A program made the translations under genes and the position numbers. From the NCBI GenBank assembly GCA_036426205.1, contig CM071573.1:46553789-46617788 (forward strand): a stretch of DNA of 64,000 nucleotides, written 5' to 3'. A model generated the notes under the pieces. The model searched no databases. It was not told the DNA's origin and worked only from the letters and a program-made list of their open reading frames with translations. How positions within the stretch are numbered: position 1 is the stretch's first letter; each line of letters starts with the position of its first letter. The DNA is from Ascaphus truei. Its lineage: Eukaryota > Chordata > Amphibia > Anura > Ascaphidae. Positions 10,723-20,329 of the stretch are shown one piece after another.

Positions 10723-10876
10723 TATTCTAGATCCAGGGTCATGTCTGGAGGTATGAATGAACCCAGCTAGCTTCAACTCAGCCCTCTTTCCAAAACACAA
10801 GTCCTGTATATTTTCTTCACTTTATTTAGGGAAAGCAGCATTAAAGACAGGCACTTGTGGATGAGATGTTTGTGTT
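10723..10876 (-). repeat. 5' LTR, 3'-terminal part
   Basis: Matches 6295-6452 of the intact LTR almost base for base and stops at GATGTTTGTGTT. The next ~18 bases of the intact LTR (6453-6470) are missing here and replaced by the displaced internal copy. Confidence 0.75.
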
Positions 10877-10881
10877 TGACC

Positions 10882-12413
10882 TTCCCCGTCTGGTTCTGGA
10901 GATACCACTATTTCTTGGTATATGTGGACATATGTGCAATATAACACCATAACAATGCAAAGATCATGTCCCACTAACGATGGTGATAACCGGCCGGGTA
11001 CCACCAGCTTAAAGTCCTTTTTACAATTCCATGTTTTGGATGACTTCCTGATTCTTCTTCTACCGAAACGTTGGCCGCGTATACGTAGAATCTTCTTTTC
11101 TTGTTGCATATGTAGCCCAGTACCATCTGCCATCGGTGTAGAATCTGACAGCATATGGTTTGCAGTCCATCTCGTTCGATAAGTTCTGCCAGTTCTGCCA
11201 CTAACACTGACGCCACATAGCTCAGTCTGGATATTTGTGGCCGGGGTTGTGGCGCCAGCTTGCCTGCCAAGGTGAACTGATATTGTAACTTCCACCACGT
11301 AAGTGGTTTTTAGGTAGGTCACCGTTGCAATGGCTTGTGGGGCATCTTGAGAACACGCAAAGCTCTTTGCTGTGTGTAGCGGTGAGAGATAATAGGCGAG
11401 TAGGGGGGCGGGATCTGAAGTTGCTCGGGTCTTCAAGGAATATTTAACACATTCCCCCTCTTTCTGTTTTTTCTGAGGTATGTGGGTGTCCAGTCCTGCT
11501 TCTCGCGGACATTTCTCTGAGAAGAGACTTGCCTTGTATAGTGACGGAGTTACAATCCTAGCGGGTCATAGACCCGTTACAGTGTACACAGGACTCGCGT
11601 TGTGTGTAGGGTTTTCCTCGATGGCTACCTGGAACGTAAATGTTCTGTTTGAGATCCAGCTTAATCCCCAGGGCTCCGCTGTATGGGAGGCGTGTCGGGC
11701 CACAGTCCAAATTCTTGAGATCGTTTGCGGATCATCTGCGGGGAACGCCTCTCTCACTATGGCACTATTGGAAGCTATTTTGTGCATCTAGGTTGGCGTT
11801 TGGCTATCATCTTTTGTGACCGCTTTGTTAACGCCGCAGGAGGTTTGTTCTCTCCTTGGACAGGACGAAGAACATTCTCTGTTTTTCCTTGTAAATCCCC
11901 TTTGTGAAATGTCTCTGCAACTACTGTCTCTTTTTGACGTGTGGAGAGGATGTCTTTTTGACCCTGTGGCTCACCTGTAGGGCTCAATCTTTTGCGGCTA
12001 TGCCAGCCTGACAGCTGGCTGGCTTATATCGCTTGATACCTGTGAGTTGTGGGAGTGTCAGCGCCTCTGGATGTAGATGTTACGGTGCAGTCACTTTTGC
12101 AACTGTACATTTGATTTCTTCTTTAACCGTCTTCTGGCTAGGTGAGTCGTGGAACCGCAGCACCTGAAGCAAAACTCTGAATTCTCCCAATAACCTCTTG
12201 CGTTCCTCTAGGGACTTCATCCTAACCCAAGCACTTTTAAGTGGGTGTGGCTTCTTGTGTATGGGACATTCCGTTTGGGTCCCTTGGTTCTCTGCTCCAG
12301 CGACCGAGTGATCGGGAGTAGTTTTGGGTCGTGGGAGGCACGTCCGTCCTGTGGACCGACATGGGTTGTTTGAGTGTTACCGTATCTTCGCCACTGGTCG
12401 CCTCATTTCCTAA
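10882..12413 (-). repeat. Displaced, indel-rich copy of the element's internal region
   Basis: Corresponds to 6849-8393 (pol remnant plus zinc-finger region) in the same orientation, beginning exactly at the CCCCGTCTGG word that adjoins the 3' LTR. It differs by many scattered one-base insertions and deletions, so no frame remains open for long: the RNase H words survive only in pieces of three frames. It sits inside the 5' LTR in place of ~18 bp. The boundaries and error pattern are odd for ordinary decay; see findings. Confidence 0.75.
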
Positions 12414-12790
12414 GGTGCTTTGTAGTAAGGGCAGGTGAAAAGGATAAGGCCCTGCCACTAGAGCAATTACAGAAGGTACTCACTCAGCCAGTGATGAAGG
12501 TGGAAAAGGAAGTGTGAGTGTATTCTGGGTAACAAGATTGCCTTGTCTACAGATGTTCTGTAATCAGGCTGAGGGGGAGAAGGCAGACTAACCCAATCTG
12601 AGGGAAAGGCTGAGGTTGCTATAGCAACTCACTGAAATATCTACGTAAACAACAAGTGTAGCAAAATGTTGCTCTTTCACATGCAGCAAGCTGCTGGAAC
12701 AGGGGAAATAACAGGCAACTGAACAAGGGAGAAATTAATCCCATAAACTGAAAGGGGAGACAGAGGAATATGGAATCTAGTTCCAGGACA
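12414..12790 (-). repeat. 5' LTR, 5'-terminal part
   Basis: Matches 6471-6847 of the intact LTR with few substitutions and ends in the same CCAGGACA terminus. With 10723-10876 it accounts for nearly the whole 5' LTR. Confidence 0.75.
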
Positions 12791-12933
12791 CTGACTGAAG
12801 GATCAGTTGAAACTGAAAGGTGGCCATTTACTGAACCCTGGGCAGCAGAATCTTTGCTGATCGATCACGGGAAAATGAATTGATTGTCAGCTTAGGTCAT
12901 TAGTTTTCAATAAAGGTAATCAAAGGGTGTGTG

Positions 12934-12934
<1 letters not shown>

Positions 12935-12965
<31 letters not shown>
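12935..12965. repeat. (TA)n microsatellite
   Basis: Pure TA run directly adjoining the left end of the MITE at 12967. Confidence 0.9.
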
Positions 12966-12966
<1 letters not shown>

Positions 12967-12969
<3 letters not shown>

Positions 12970-13121
12970 TGTTCGACAAACCTATACATTTGCTCGCCCC
13001 GGGCGAGTGGATTTAACCCCTGGGCGAGTAAATATTGGCCCAAGCGAGCACACGTTTGGTACTAGGTGGCGAGTAGATTTTTGTGTTGCGAGTAGATTTT
13101 TGGGTGTTTCAACCACCACTG
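12967..13121. mobile_element. Short hAT-type MITE in AT repeat
   Basis: Left end CAGTGTTCGACAAACC and reverse-complemented right end CAGTGGTGGTTGAAAC form CAG-start TIRs. The interior contains repeated GGGCGAGT / GCGAGTAGATTTTTG words. The flanks are TA-rich, so the duplication cannot be read. Confidence 0.6.
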
Positions 13122-13250
13122 GTTATATATACTATATATATATATATATATTATATGATAATATATATATATATATATATATTATTATATATATATATAT
13201 ATTATATATATTATTATATATATATTATATATATTATATAAAAATCATCT
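13122..13250. repeat. AT-rich low-complexity tract
   Basis: Interrupted TA/TTA runs with no other content. Confidence 0.9.
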
Positions 13251-13407
13251 CAGTTGGCACACTGTAACATAAGTAAGATGCTGATGCTAGCCCCTATGCA
13301 CATGTAAAAAGTAGATTTCCAGATTGGAGTCCGGAAAAAACGAGACAGCACACAGTCTAGTAGTTCCAATGCAGTTGTAATCAAAGTAACATGGCACCAC
13401 CTCCAAC

Positions 13408-13437
13408 TTTCGGTACACTCAACGTGACCTTCCTCAG
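13408..13437 (-). ncRNA. Hammerhead-ribozyme-like core, minus-strand arm
   Basis: On the minus strand: CTGAGGA, then a GGTCAC...GTG(T)ACC stem, then GAAA. This copy lacks the CG that follows GAAA in the other arm. It fits CUGANGA-stem II-GAAA. Stems I and III were not verified by folding. Confidence 0.5.
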
Positions 13438-13445
13438 GGACGTCC

Positions 13446-13475
13446 CTGAGGAAGGTCACGTTGAGTGTACCGAAA
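13446..13475 (+). ncRNA. Hammerhead-ribozyme-like core, plus-strand arm
   Basis: CTGAGGA at 13446-13452, a stem of GGTCAC pairing with GTGTACC (one bulged T) around loop GTTGA, then GAAA at 13472-13475. Both invariant core segments of a hammerhead ribozyme are present in the right order and spacing. Penelope-like retroelements are known to carry such motifs, so this is probably a retroelement relic. Confidence 0.55.
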
Positions 13476-13692
13476 CGTTGGAGGTGGTGCCATGTTACTT
13501 TGATTACAACTGCATTGGAACTACTAAGACTGTGTGCTGTCTCGTTTTTTCCGGACTCCAATCTGGTAAATTCTACTATATATATATATCCCGGTCTATT
13601 TTCCTCCTCTGAGAGCCCCCGCTCCGAGGCTCTGCGGCACACCAGGCTAGCGGGGGCCGCCATGACAGGTTGCGCGAGCGTGCGCGTTGGTC

Positions 13693-13702
13693 GCGCAGGC
13701 GC
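13693..13702. promoter_or_regulatory. NRF1-like site, one mismatch
   Basis: GCGCAGGCGC, one base from the GCGCATGCGC core found at the corresponding place in the three other family A LTR copies. Confidence 0.4.
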
Positions 13703-13749
13703 AGTAAGGGTAGCGCACGCGGTACCAATGCTAAAGAGGTCCTGAGTGG

Positions 13750-13768
13750 ACTACAATTCCCAGCAGCC
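13750..13768 (+). promoter_or_regulatory. ZNF143-like (SBS) motif in LTR
   Basis: ACTACAATTCCCAGCAGCC closely matches the known vertebrate ZNF143 promoter motif of the form ACTACAANTCCCAG. It recurs on the opposite strand at 19772-19790 and in diverged form at 16483-16500. Confidence 0.5.
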
Positions 13769-14881
13769 TCTGGGGATTGCCCTTTCACCCACATAACGTG
13801 CAGCCAGCCAGCAAATAGGGTTTTGCAGCTTCTCCTGTGGAGGAAGGCTACAATGTTGCGGGGACCACGTTTGGCAGTTGAAGCTGGGACCAGGAAGGGG
13901 AAGGAAGGGTGTAGGGAGCAAGTGGCTCCCACACCAGGTAAGGTAGTTCCCCAGATCCCAGGCAGGCCCCAATCCCCACCAGGGTAGGGGGTAGGTACTG
14001 AGGGAGGGCCCATAGGTTAGGGGCTCTGCCCTTAGGTGTGTGAGTGTGCAGTCTTGTCAGTGTCACGGCTGGTAGTGCTGTGAGCGCTGACAAGTAGGCA
14101 CAGTGTGTGCAGCGTGTGCTGTGTGTTGTTGCTGCATGTACCGAGTGCAGTGGGTTGCTGCAGGTTGACGGTGTGTGTGTTTGCTTCAGAGGTTTCGGAG
14201 AAGTTAGCCAGAGGGGACCCGGGTGGGTACGGGAGAGGTAGTGTGGGTGCAGGGGGTCAGTGAACCACTTGCATAGGATAGGCCACCCAGTAAGCCCCTA
14301 GGAGTTTCTCCTAAAGCCATCCAAGGTTGCTGTGCTGTAGGGACGGCCTATAGTATAGCGAGTATCACGTTAGTTCACAGAGTCAGATAGGGACACCATT
14401 GACACTGCGTACCTGTGCAGAAGGTTGGGCGCTGCCCTTCGTTGCGGTTGCAGAGGCCATCTTGTTGGGGTCTCCCCGGATGGTGGATCCTGGATGTCGG
14501 GCCGGAACTCGACGGATCCTTTGTGAAGCGGTTGCAGATCCGAGCACTGCAGGTACTATATCATCAAGTGCACCAGCACCGGTCATCAGGCGCTGATCCC
14601 GCCTTAGGCTAAACTCTTTGTAGGAACACTGAGCGAGTGGTTACAAGACGGAGCCTATACCATATAGGACCATCACATTAATATATGGACACGGTGTGTG
14701 GGGCACGCGGTGAGGGGATGGAGACGTTGCCCCTGATGAGTGGGGCCGCCACTAAAGTTATACCGTTAGAGTATAAGTAGAGGATATGTGTTATTGCTAA
14801 GTTGCATGTTAGAGTGATACGGTTGCCATGCATTATCATATACAGTAAAGTTGGTTGCATCACATATGTGTGTATTTCTTG

Positions 14882-14935
14882 CCCAGGGGAATCTCACATC
14901 ACGGGGATCCTGGGTAAGTGGAGGCGCTGCGCTAA
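14882..14935 (+). promoter_or_regulatory. Conserved hairpin plus GGAGGCGCTGC box, LTR copy 1
   Basis: CCCAGG (14882-14887) pairs with CCTGGG (14909-14914), followed at 14918 by GTGGAGGCGCTGCGC. The same order of hairpin then box occurs in the other LTR copies at about 17.35, 18.7, 22.0 and 38.8 kb. Function unknown. Confidence 0.45.
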
Positions 14936-15057
14936 GTAAGTGTATGAGTGTTACCCCAGGCTCCCAGCTAGCGGAGGCTCAGATCTCCTGGAGCCACAGG
15001 TGTTGTACAGCGACCAGTAGTTCCTTTGGCAGGGTTCAGAAAAAGGGCTACACACAC

Positions 15058-15059
<2 letters not shown>

Positions 15060-15089
<30 letters not shown>
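15060..15089. repeat. (TA)n microsatellite
   Basis: Pure AT run just after the LTR-like element. Confidence 0.9.
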
Positions 15090-15093
<4 letters not shown>

Positions 15094-15109
15094 GCCGCGC
15101 AGACTGCCT

Positions 15110-15152
15110 CTTTAAGGTTCAACATTTTCTTGCTAACAATCTTCATCAGATG
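15110..15152 (-). ncRNA. Decayed hammerhead-like core
   Basis: On the minus strand CTGATGA is followed by a weak TTG...CAA stem and GAAA. Only three stem pairs are visible, so this is a relic at best. Confidence 0.25.
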
Positions 15153-16192
15153 TAAATAAAATGCCTTTTACATCTGACACACGGTTTCCTCCCAAAAATA
15201 GTGCAGTGCGTCAAAGCACATTTTCTCTGCCCAAAATTGCCTTAGTACAGAGACTGCCCTGTGAGTTTGACGTGTCTTTTTCAATTCTCCAAAGTTACGA
15301 GCAGTTGAGAGCAACATATTATTACTTCAGTGAGAGGGAAGGAAGCCATTTAAATAATAAAAAAAGTGGTTGGGAGCCTACGACTTTCCAAACGGTTATC
15401 TCAAGTCTGTCGCTTACAAAATGGGAGCAGGGGGAAGTACTATGGGAAACCACAAATGCTTGTTACAAGAGTATAGCATTAAAAAAAATACAACTTGTAG
15501 GGGAACAGCTCCAGCTAGAGGGGTTAAAATGGCAAACAATTTCATGAAAATAGCAGTCAGTGAATGTGCCTACAGGCTCAGACATACAGTACAGTGGCAA
15601 AGACTTAATTGTAAAAAAAACTCTGTGTTAGGGATCACTGTATTCGTGTGTCACTACGACACCCAATGATTTGACTTCAAAAGGTTATTTGGAAATTGCA
15701 ATTCTGTTAGCTGTCAGAAATCACTTTCTCAAATTGCAGTCTTTAGAGGTGCAATTGCTCCAAAAATGTAATGGAGAAAAAACTGAGCAGTCTAAACAAT
15801 ATTCTGCTCTGTGTTTAACTTTAATTTATTGCTAGATCTCATTAGAAATGGTGTAACATGCATTAAATCATTAGGCTGCAACACCATTAATTCCGGAGAT
15901 GAAATGGCTGGATTTTTATACTCGGGAATAAAATGGAGATCTCATGCACAGTCCTGTTACTCCGCATGCACAGTCCTGTTACTCCGCATGCTCACTCTGC
16001 AAATGGAAAAAGTTATGGAATATATGAGAGCTCAGACTGGAGTGTGAGCGACAGAGATCACTGCAAGCCGGCACCACTCACGTACATATTCTATAGCAGC
16101 CTAAAATAAGCCCCTATATATTCAGACTGTTTCTAAAAGTCCTCACAAGTCAGTGCATAAGTGTCTCATTATTCTTCTTGCATTTGTATTTT
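15153..16192. other. Unannotated sequence with a 22-bp tandem duplication
   Basis: No protein similarity recognised in the open frames of 128, 99 and 78 codons, and their composition is ordinary. At 15946-15989 a 22-bp unit beginning GCACAGTCCTG is tandemly duplicated. Confidence 0.55.
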
Positions 16193-16424
16193 TGTAGCCA
16201 GGTCCCCCGAGCCATTGCTGGCCCCCCCCCCCCTCGAGACACTCACCGCGGCGGTAGGGAGGTTAGAGCCGCTCGTGGGGAGGTGCGGGGGCGTGTGCGC
16301 GCATAGAGTGGCTCTTGGGCAGGCGGCCGGTTGCCCGGAACACACGCGGACGCGTTGTCAGGGCTCTGTGTCGGGTCCCGGTGCAGGGCACCGCCATAGG
16401 GAATTGCGCACGGCAGGGAGGTTC

Positions 16425-16434
16425 GCGCATGCGC
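16425..16434. promoter_or_regulatory. NRF1-like site
   Basis: Exact palindrome GCGCATGCGC in the CpG-rich 5' part of the LTR, the position also occupied in copies at 19937 and 21129. Confidence 0.5.
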
Positions 16435-16482
16435 AGGACAAGCGCGGGAACCCTAACCTACCAGGGAAGGCTCTTGGAAGGG

Positions 16483-16500
16483 ACTACAAGTCCCATGAGC
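16483..16500 (+). promoter_or_regulatory. Diverged ZNF143-like motif
   Basis: ACTACAAGTCCCATGAGC keeps the ACTACAANTCCCA core of the motif seen at 13750 and 19772. Confidence 0.4.
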
Positions 16501-17007
16501 CTCAGCAGCGCCCCACGTGACGCCAGGGAGCCAATAGGGCTGAAGCATCTCCCTGCAAGGGAGATTTTAGATACATTTCGCGGGCTGGCAGCATGTTAGT
16601 TGGTGACCGGAGCAGCTAGGGGAAGGAGGTAGGGTGCAGGAGTCAGTGACTCCCTGCACTAGGCCAGCAGTACCCTAGGCCCCAGATAGCCCTGAGTCAC
16701 AGTAGCTGAGTGTTGTAGGGACAGGCCCTAGGTTAGGGACCCTGCCCCATTAGCTAGTTGGTAGTTAGGGAAACAGCAGACACTGCGTTTCCTGCTGAGA
16801 GACTTGGGGTCAATCTCTGTGATCAAAGAGAGCTGGACTATCTTCAGGGCGGGAGCGCCCCTGACGGATCATCACGCGGGAGTATCCAGGATATCGTGTA
16901 GGAGCTCGTGAAGCTTTGTGAAGCCAGTTGCAGGCCCGAGCACAGCATGTAATCCGTAACATCAAGTGCACCATCAAATCCTATTACCAGACATAGTGGC
17001 TGCGCAG

Positions 17008-17008
<1 letters not shown>

Positions 17009-17040
<32 letters not shown>
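17009..17040. repeat. (CA)n microsatellite
   Basis: Pure CA run inside LTR copy 2. Confidence 0.95.
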
Positions 17041-17041
<1 letters not shown>

Positions 17042-17341
17042 TTATATGACTTGGTAGTGTGGGACATTGTGTGGGATTACTGGACATGGGGTGGGATCAT
17101 CCGGTGAAGGGTTGGTGGAGTGTTGGCGTCCGCCGTGGCACGTGGAGTGTTGGCGTCTGCCGTGGCGCATGGAGTGTTGGCGTCTGCCGTGGCGCATGGA
17201 GTGTTAGTGTCCGGCGAGACGCAGTAGTTAGTGTCTCCTCTAGGGAGGGACACTTGTTGATGTTACATGCACGTACGTTTCTATGCTCACAAGTAAAGTC
17301 ACTGATTGTTTACATACTTTGTGCTGGTTATTTATATGTGT

Positions 17342-17396
17342 CCTGCGAGGACCAATTCCTGCTCTGCTAGGAACCATCGCAGGTGGAGGCGCTGCA
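17342..17396 (+). promoter_or_regulatory. Conserved hairpin plus box, LTR copy 2
   Basis: CCTGCGA (17342-17348) pairs with TCGCAGG (17377-17383), leading directly into AGGTGGAGGCGCTGCA (17381-17396). Confidence 0.5.
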
Positions 17397-17676
17397 TAGA
17401 GTACAGGGTTACTCATACTATATTTGCCCCAGGTTCCCCGTGGCGGAAGCTCAGCCCTCCTGTGAGCCAACAGGTAACGCACCACACCTGGTAACACTGT
17501 ATGTTCTCCGCACCCACACTATATCTGCGATTGGGTGGGGTGGAATACCCGTTACATTTTTATAATAACTAAAAGCTTCAGAATTACAGTAGGATATCCG
17601 AAGAATAAGAGAGAAAAGGAAGAATTACTGGCGAGCATTCAGAGGATTGAATAAACAATCAAAAACTGTGGGTGCT

Positions 17677-17828
17677 CCCAGTATATCAGGGTACCCCCAG
17701 TATATCAGGGTACCCTCAGTATATCAGGGTACCCCCAGTATATCAGGGTACCCTCAGTATATCAGGGTACCCCCAGTATATCAGGGTACCCTCAGTATAT
17801 CAGGGTACCCTCAGTATATCAGGGTACC
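17677..17828. repeat. 18-bp minisatellite
   Basis: About eight tandem copies of an 18-bp unit GGTACCCCCAGTATATCA with alternating C/T at one position. Because 18 is a multiple of three, the frames stay open and read as repeated YISGYPQYIRVP-like peptides. No gene is implied. Confidence 0.9.
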
Positions 17829-18021
17829 GGGCCTCCCTTCTGCTCCTTTTGTCAGTTAAACAATATAGGGAACTAGTAGTACGCTCAAAAAAAATGTGTA
17901 GAATAAATAAAGCAGAATAGATAACAAACCTTCTTTATCTTGCTATAATTACGTCACCTAAATAAGAGGCAACTATGGGGTTATCTCTATGTAAACTTAG
18001 GGGAGACCACCGCTCAGCAGT

Positions 18022-18022
18022 A

Positions 18023-18070
<48 letters not shown>
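18022..18070. repeat. (TAA)n microsatellite
   Basis: About 16 uninterrupted TAA/AAT triplets. Confidence 0.95.
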
Positions 18071-18071
<1 letters not shown>

Positions 18072-18106
18072 GTGGCCTTAGAGGGTGCACCTAAGGGAAC
18101 AGGGAG

Positions 18107-18283
18107 AGCGCAAAAAATATCCACAGGGGGCCGGAGAGGAAAATGTCCCTTATTCAGTGCTATGTGCTAATGAGCACCCACTTTAGCTATATTTCTAGCA
18201 CCTCTAGTGGCCACGCCTGTTAGAGGTTGTGCACTGAATAAGGGCCTTCTCCTCTCCATCCCCCTGTGGATATTGTTTGTGCT
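18107..18283. repeat. Foldback MITE-like palindrome
   Basis: Arms of about 53 bp (18107-18160 and 18231-18283) match inverted around the words AATATCCACAGGGGG and TCCCTTATTCAGTGC. No coding capacity. Immediately followed by a second inverted-repeat element at 18289. Confidence 0.7.
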
Positions 18284-18288
18284 ATATA

Positions 18289-18417
18289 TGGGGTTATTCA
18301 TTAAACTATGATAGTGCCAATCAGGACACTATTGCACTGAAAATCACACTGAAGGCAATTACATTTTCCATGTGATAGTGCCCCAAATGGCACTATCACA
18401 GTTTAATAAATAACCCC
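18289..18417. mobile_element. Palindromic MITE flanked by TA
   Basis: TIRs of ~30 bp: TGGGGTTATTCATTAAACTA on the left and, reverse complemented, GGGGTTATTTATTAAACTGT on the right, continuing into GATAGTGCC in both. Flanked by TA at both ends, as expected for a Tc1/mariner-type duplication, but the family is not certain. Confidence 0.65.
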
Positions 18418-18671
18418 TATAGTGTCGTCTATTTTTCTGCGTTTGCGCATCTATTTATAGCATGTTTAGTTTATATATTACCCAAGTAGTTATTTCTGTT
18501 ATTAATGTAACGGGTATTCCACCCCACCCAATCGCATATACAGTGTGGGTGCGGAGAACAGACAGTGTTACCAGTGTGTGGTGCTTTACCTGTTGGCTCA
18601 CAGGAGGGCTGAACTTCCGCCACGGGGAACCTGGGGCAATTATATTATACTATGAGTAACCGCGTACTCGG

Positions 18672-18726
18672 TGCAGCGCCTCCACCTGCGATGGCTCCCA
18701 CCTTAGGGGGAGTAGTTCCTCGCAGG
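18672..18726 (-). promoter_or_regulatory. Conserved hairpin plus box, LTR copy 3
   Basis: Plus strand shows TGCAGCGCCTCCACCT (18672-18687), overlapping CCTGCGA (18685-18691), which pairs with TCGCAGG (18720-18726). This is the same module as at 17342-17396, inverted. Confidence 0.5.
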
Positions 18727-19771
18727 ACACATACAAATAACTCGCACACCTATTTGTATAATAACCAATACCTTGACTTGGGAACATAAGACACAAATAC
18801 CATACACAGAGTACTAACGGGTGTCCCTCTCGGGAGGAGACACTGACTGCGGCGTCGCGCAGGACGCTTCCCCAACACCAAGTGATCCCACCCAGTGTCC
18901 ATGGAATCCCCACCCAATGTCCCGCACTCTTGCAGAGAGAGAGAATATGGGTGATTGCGCAGTCACTATTAAACTAAGGGCCCGTTGGTGCACTTGTGGA
19001 TCTGATAGTACCTGCCCGAGCACTCGGATCTCCAACTGGCTTCGCAAAGGATCCGGCGACCGAAGAACACCGGAACCACCTCTAGGGCGATCCCACCCGG
19101 AGGACTGCAACAGCCGCAAGGAAGAACTGCGCCCACTCGCTGCACGGTGGCGCAGCGTCCGCTGTGTCTCTATATGGGGTTCCTTCTGAACTACAGTGAC
19201 ACGCGCTATACTATAGGCCGTCCCTACAGCACAGCAATCTGTAAGGGCTTTGGGGAAAACTCCTAGGGCCTACGGGGTAGCCTATCTTATGCAGGGGTCT
19301 CTGACCTCCTGCACCCGCACTACCTCCTCCCGTACTACCCGAGTCCCCTCTGCCTCACTATTAACTAACTGGTCCCAGCGCCTGCAGCAACAAGCTGTGA
19401 CCCACTGGATGCTTGCAGCCAACGTGCTGCACAACACTGTGCCTGCCTGTCAGACCTCACGGCACTGACAGCCGTGACCCTGACAAGACAGCACACTGAC
19501 ACTAAGGGCAGCGTCCCTATCTTGGGCCGTCCCTTATCAATTACCCCACTAGCCTCTTGGTGAGTTGGGGCCTACCTGGGATGTAGGGGACCTTACTTGG
19601 TGCAGGAGCTTCACTCGCTCCCTGCACCCTTCCTTCCCCTTCAGCTCCCCAGCTCCAACTGACAAAAACCCTGACTGCACACAACATTGTTGCAACTCTG
19701 CAGCATGAGAATCTGCCAGCTCTATTGGCTTCAATGCTGCCTGTGACCAGGGTGAAAGTGCAGTCCCCAGA

Positions 19772-19790
19772 GGCTGCTGGGAATTGTAGT
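19772..19790 (-). promoter_or_regulatory. ZNF143-like motif in LTR
   Basis: Minus strand reads ACTACAATTCCCAGCAGCC, identical over 19 bp to the site at 13750-13768. Confidence 0.5.
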
Positions 19791-19936
19791 CCTTGGCACA
19801 GCTCTTTCCTATGGGGACCGCGTGCGCGATCGTTACTGCGCATTTGGGATGCTGCAATGGCCTCCGCAACTTCTCCCTTGCTGTCCCTACACTCGCGCGA
19901 CTTACTAAGGGCTGCCGTGACTCTCTAGCTAATTCT

Positions 19937-19946
19937 GCGCATGCGC
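19937..19946. promoter_or_regulatory. NRF1-like site
   Basis: Exact GCGCATGCGC, in context CTGCGCATGCGCGATC. Confidence 0.5.
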
Positions 19947-20211
19947 GATCCCGCGCACGCTCGCGCAACTTGTCATGGCGGCCCCCGCTAGCCGTGTGCG
20001 CCGCCGGAGCTCCAGGGACGCCGAGCGCTCCCTGCACTGGCCCCCACCTTTGTGAACAGCCGGCAGGTCTGTCGTTGCCTCCGACGGCAACCGCGCTGAC
20101 ACAGGGGAGGGGGGTCTCTGGTGCTCGAGGGGCACCAATGCTACATTAATATAGATTTTTTTTTTAAATGACTTATTAGGGTGTGCTTAGTTTCTACTCT
20201 TTATCAGTTAG

Positions 20212-20285
20212 CTGGAGAGGGGGGATAGGAGGGAAGAGGGGGATAGGAGGGGAGAGGAGGGAAGAGGGGGAGAGGCGGAGGGAGA
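20212..20285. repeat. GA-rich low-complexity tract
   Basis: Purine-only stretch of GGGGATAGGAGGGAAGA-like words. Confidence 0.9.
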
Positions 20286-20329
20286 CATTACTTGAAAGAT
20301 GTAAGCAATAGGAATTGTACTTAAAAAAA

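Larger units (their letters stand above)
6295..12790 (-). mobile_element. BEL/Pao-like LTR retrotransposon, internally deleted, 5' LTR disrupted
   Basis: Read on the minus strand the order is: first part of the 5' LTR (12790-12414), a displaced extra copy of the internal region (12413-10882), last part of the 5' LTR (10876-10723), 5' untranslated region, gag (10285-~8400), zinc-finger region, pol remnant (7965-6875) and 3' LTR (6847-6295). Gag, the CX2C...CX2C zinc fingers and the RNase H fragment resemble BEL/Pao elements. The protease, the catalytic core of the reverse transcriptase and the integrase are missing, so it is non-autonomous and dead. Flanks CCGAC (6290-6294) and CTGAC (12791-12795) agree at 4 of 5 bases, consistent with the 5-bp duplication of BEL elements. 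Confidence 0.8.
13318..13563. repeat. Near-perfect zero-spacer palindrome (~123-bp arms)
   Basis: The two arms meet at about 13440 (GGGACGTCCC at the centre) and match with only a 2-bp and a 1-bp indel over some 120 bp. Each arm carries a hammerhead-like core (see 13408-13437 and 13446-13475). Open frames on both strands through here mirror each other and are not genes. Confidence 0.85.
13605..15052 (+). mobile_element. Large LTR-like element, family A copy 1 (5'-truncated)
   Basis: Similar to the reverse complement of 18506-20145 from the CTAGCGGGGGCCGCCATGACA block onward, and ends GGGCTACA like the copy at 20934-22172. The 5' end expected for the family is missing. Contents in order: CpG-rich start with an NRF1-like site, a ZNF143-like site at 13750-13768, an AGTAAA poly-A-like word near 14846, and a hairpin with the GTGGAGGCGCTGCG box near 14918. 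No retroviral coding sequence adjoins, so it is a solo or partial LTR. Confidence 0.65.
16193..17556 (+). mobile_element. Large LTR-like element, family A copy 2 (complete)
   Basis: A 1364-bp block starting TGTAGCCAGGTCCCC and ending CCGTTACA, flanked by a 4-bp TTTT repeat (16189-16192, 17557-17560; weak because it is homopolymeric). It contains an exact GCGCATGCGC NRF1-like site, a diverged ZNF143-like site, a (CA)n run at 17009-17040 and a 21-bp-like GTGGAGTGTTGGCGTC stutter (~17117-17210). An AGTAAA word lies near 17291, and the hairpin/box module at 17342-17396. No coding sequence. Confidence 0.7.
18506..20145 (-). mobile_element. Large LTR-like element, family A copy 3 (complete, minus)
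   Basis: A 1640-bp block with TG...CA ends (plus strand TGTAACGGG ... GCTACA) and an exact 4-bp duplication TTAA (18502-18505, 20146-20149). On the minus strand it contains the CpG-rich 5' part with an exact NRF1-like site at 19937-19946, the ZNF143-like site at 19772-19790 and, near its 3' end, the hairpin/box module at 18672-18726. No retroviral frame adjoins, so it is a solo LTR. Confidence 0.75.

Noticed and set aside
12930..13267. 112-codon isoleucine/tyrosine-rich frame
   Set aside because: Translation of (TA)n repeats.
15161..15547. 128-codon frame
   Set aside because: Ordinary composition but no recognisable domain, signal or splice context; expected by chance in AT-balanced DNA of this length.
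17677..17828. CRISPR-like regular repeat
   Set aside because: Units are contiguous 18-mers without spacers, in a vertebrate context: a minisatellite.
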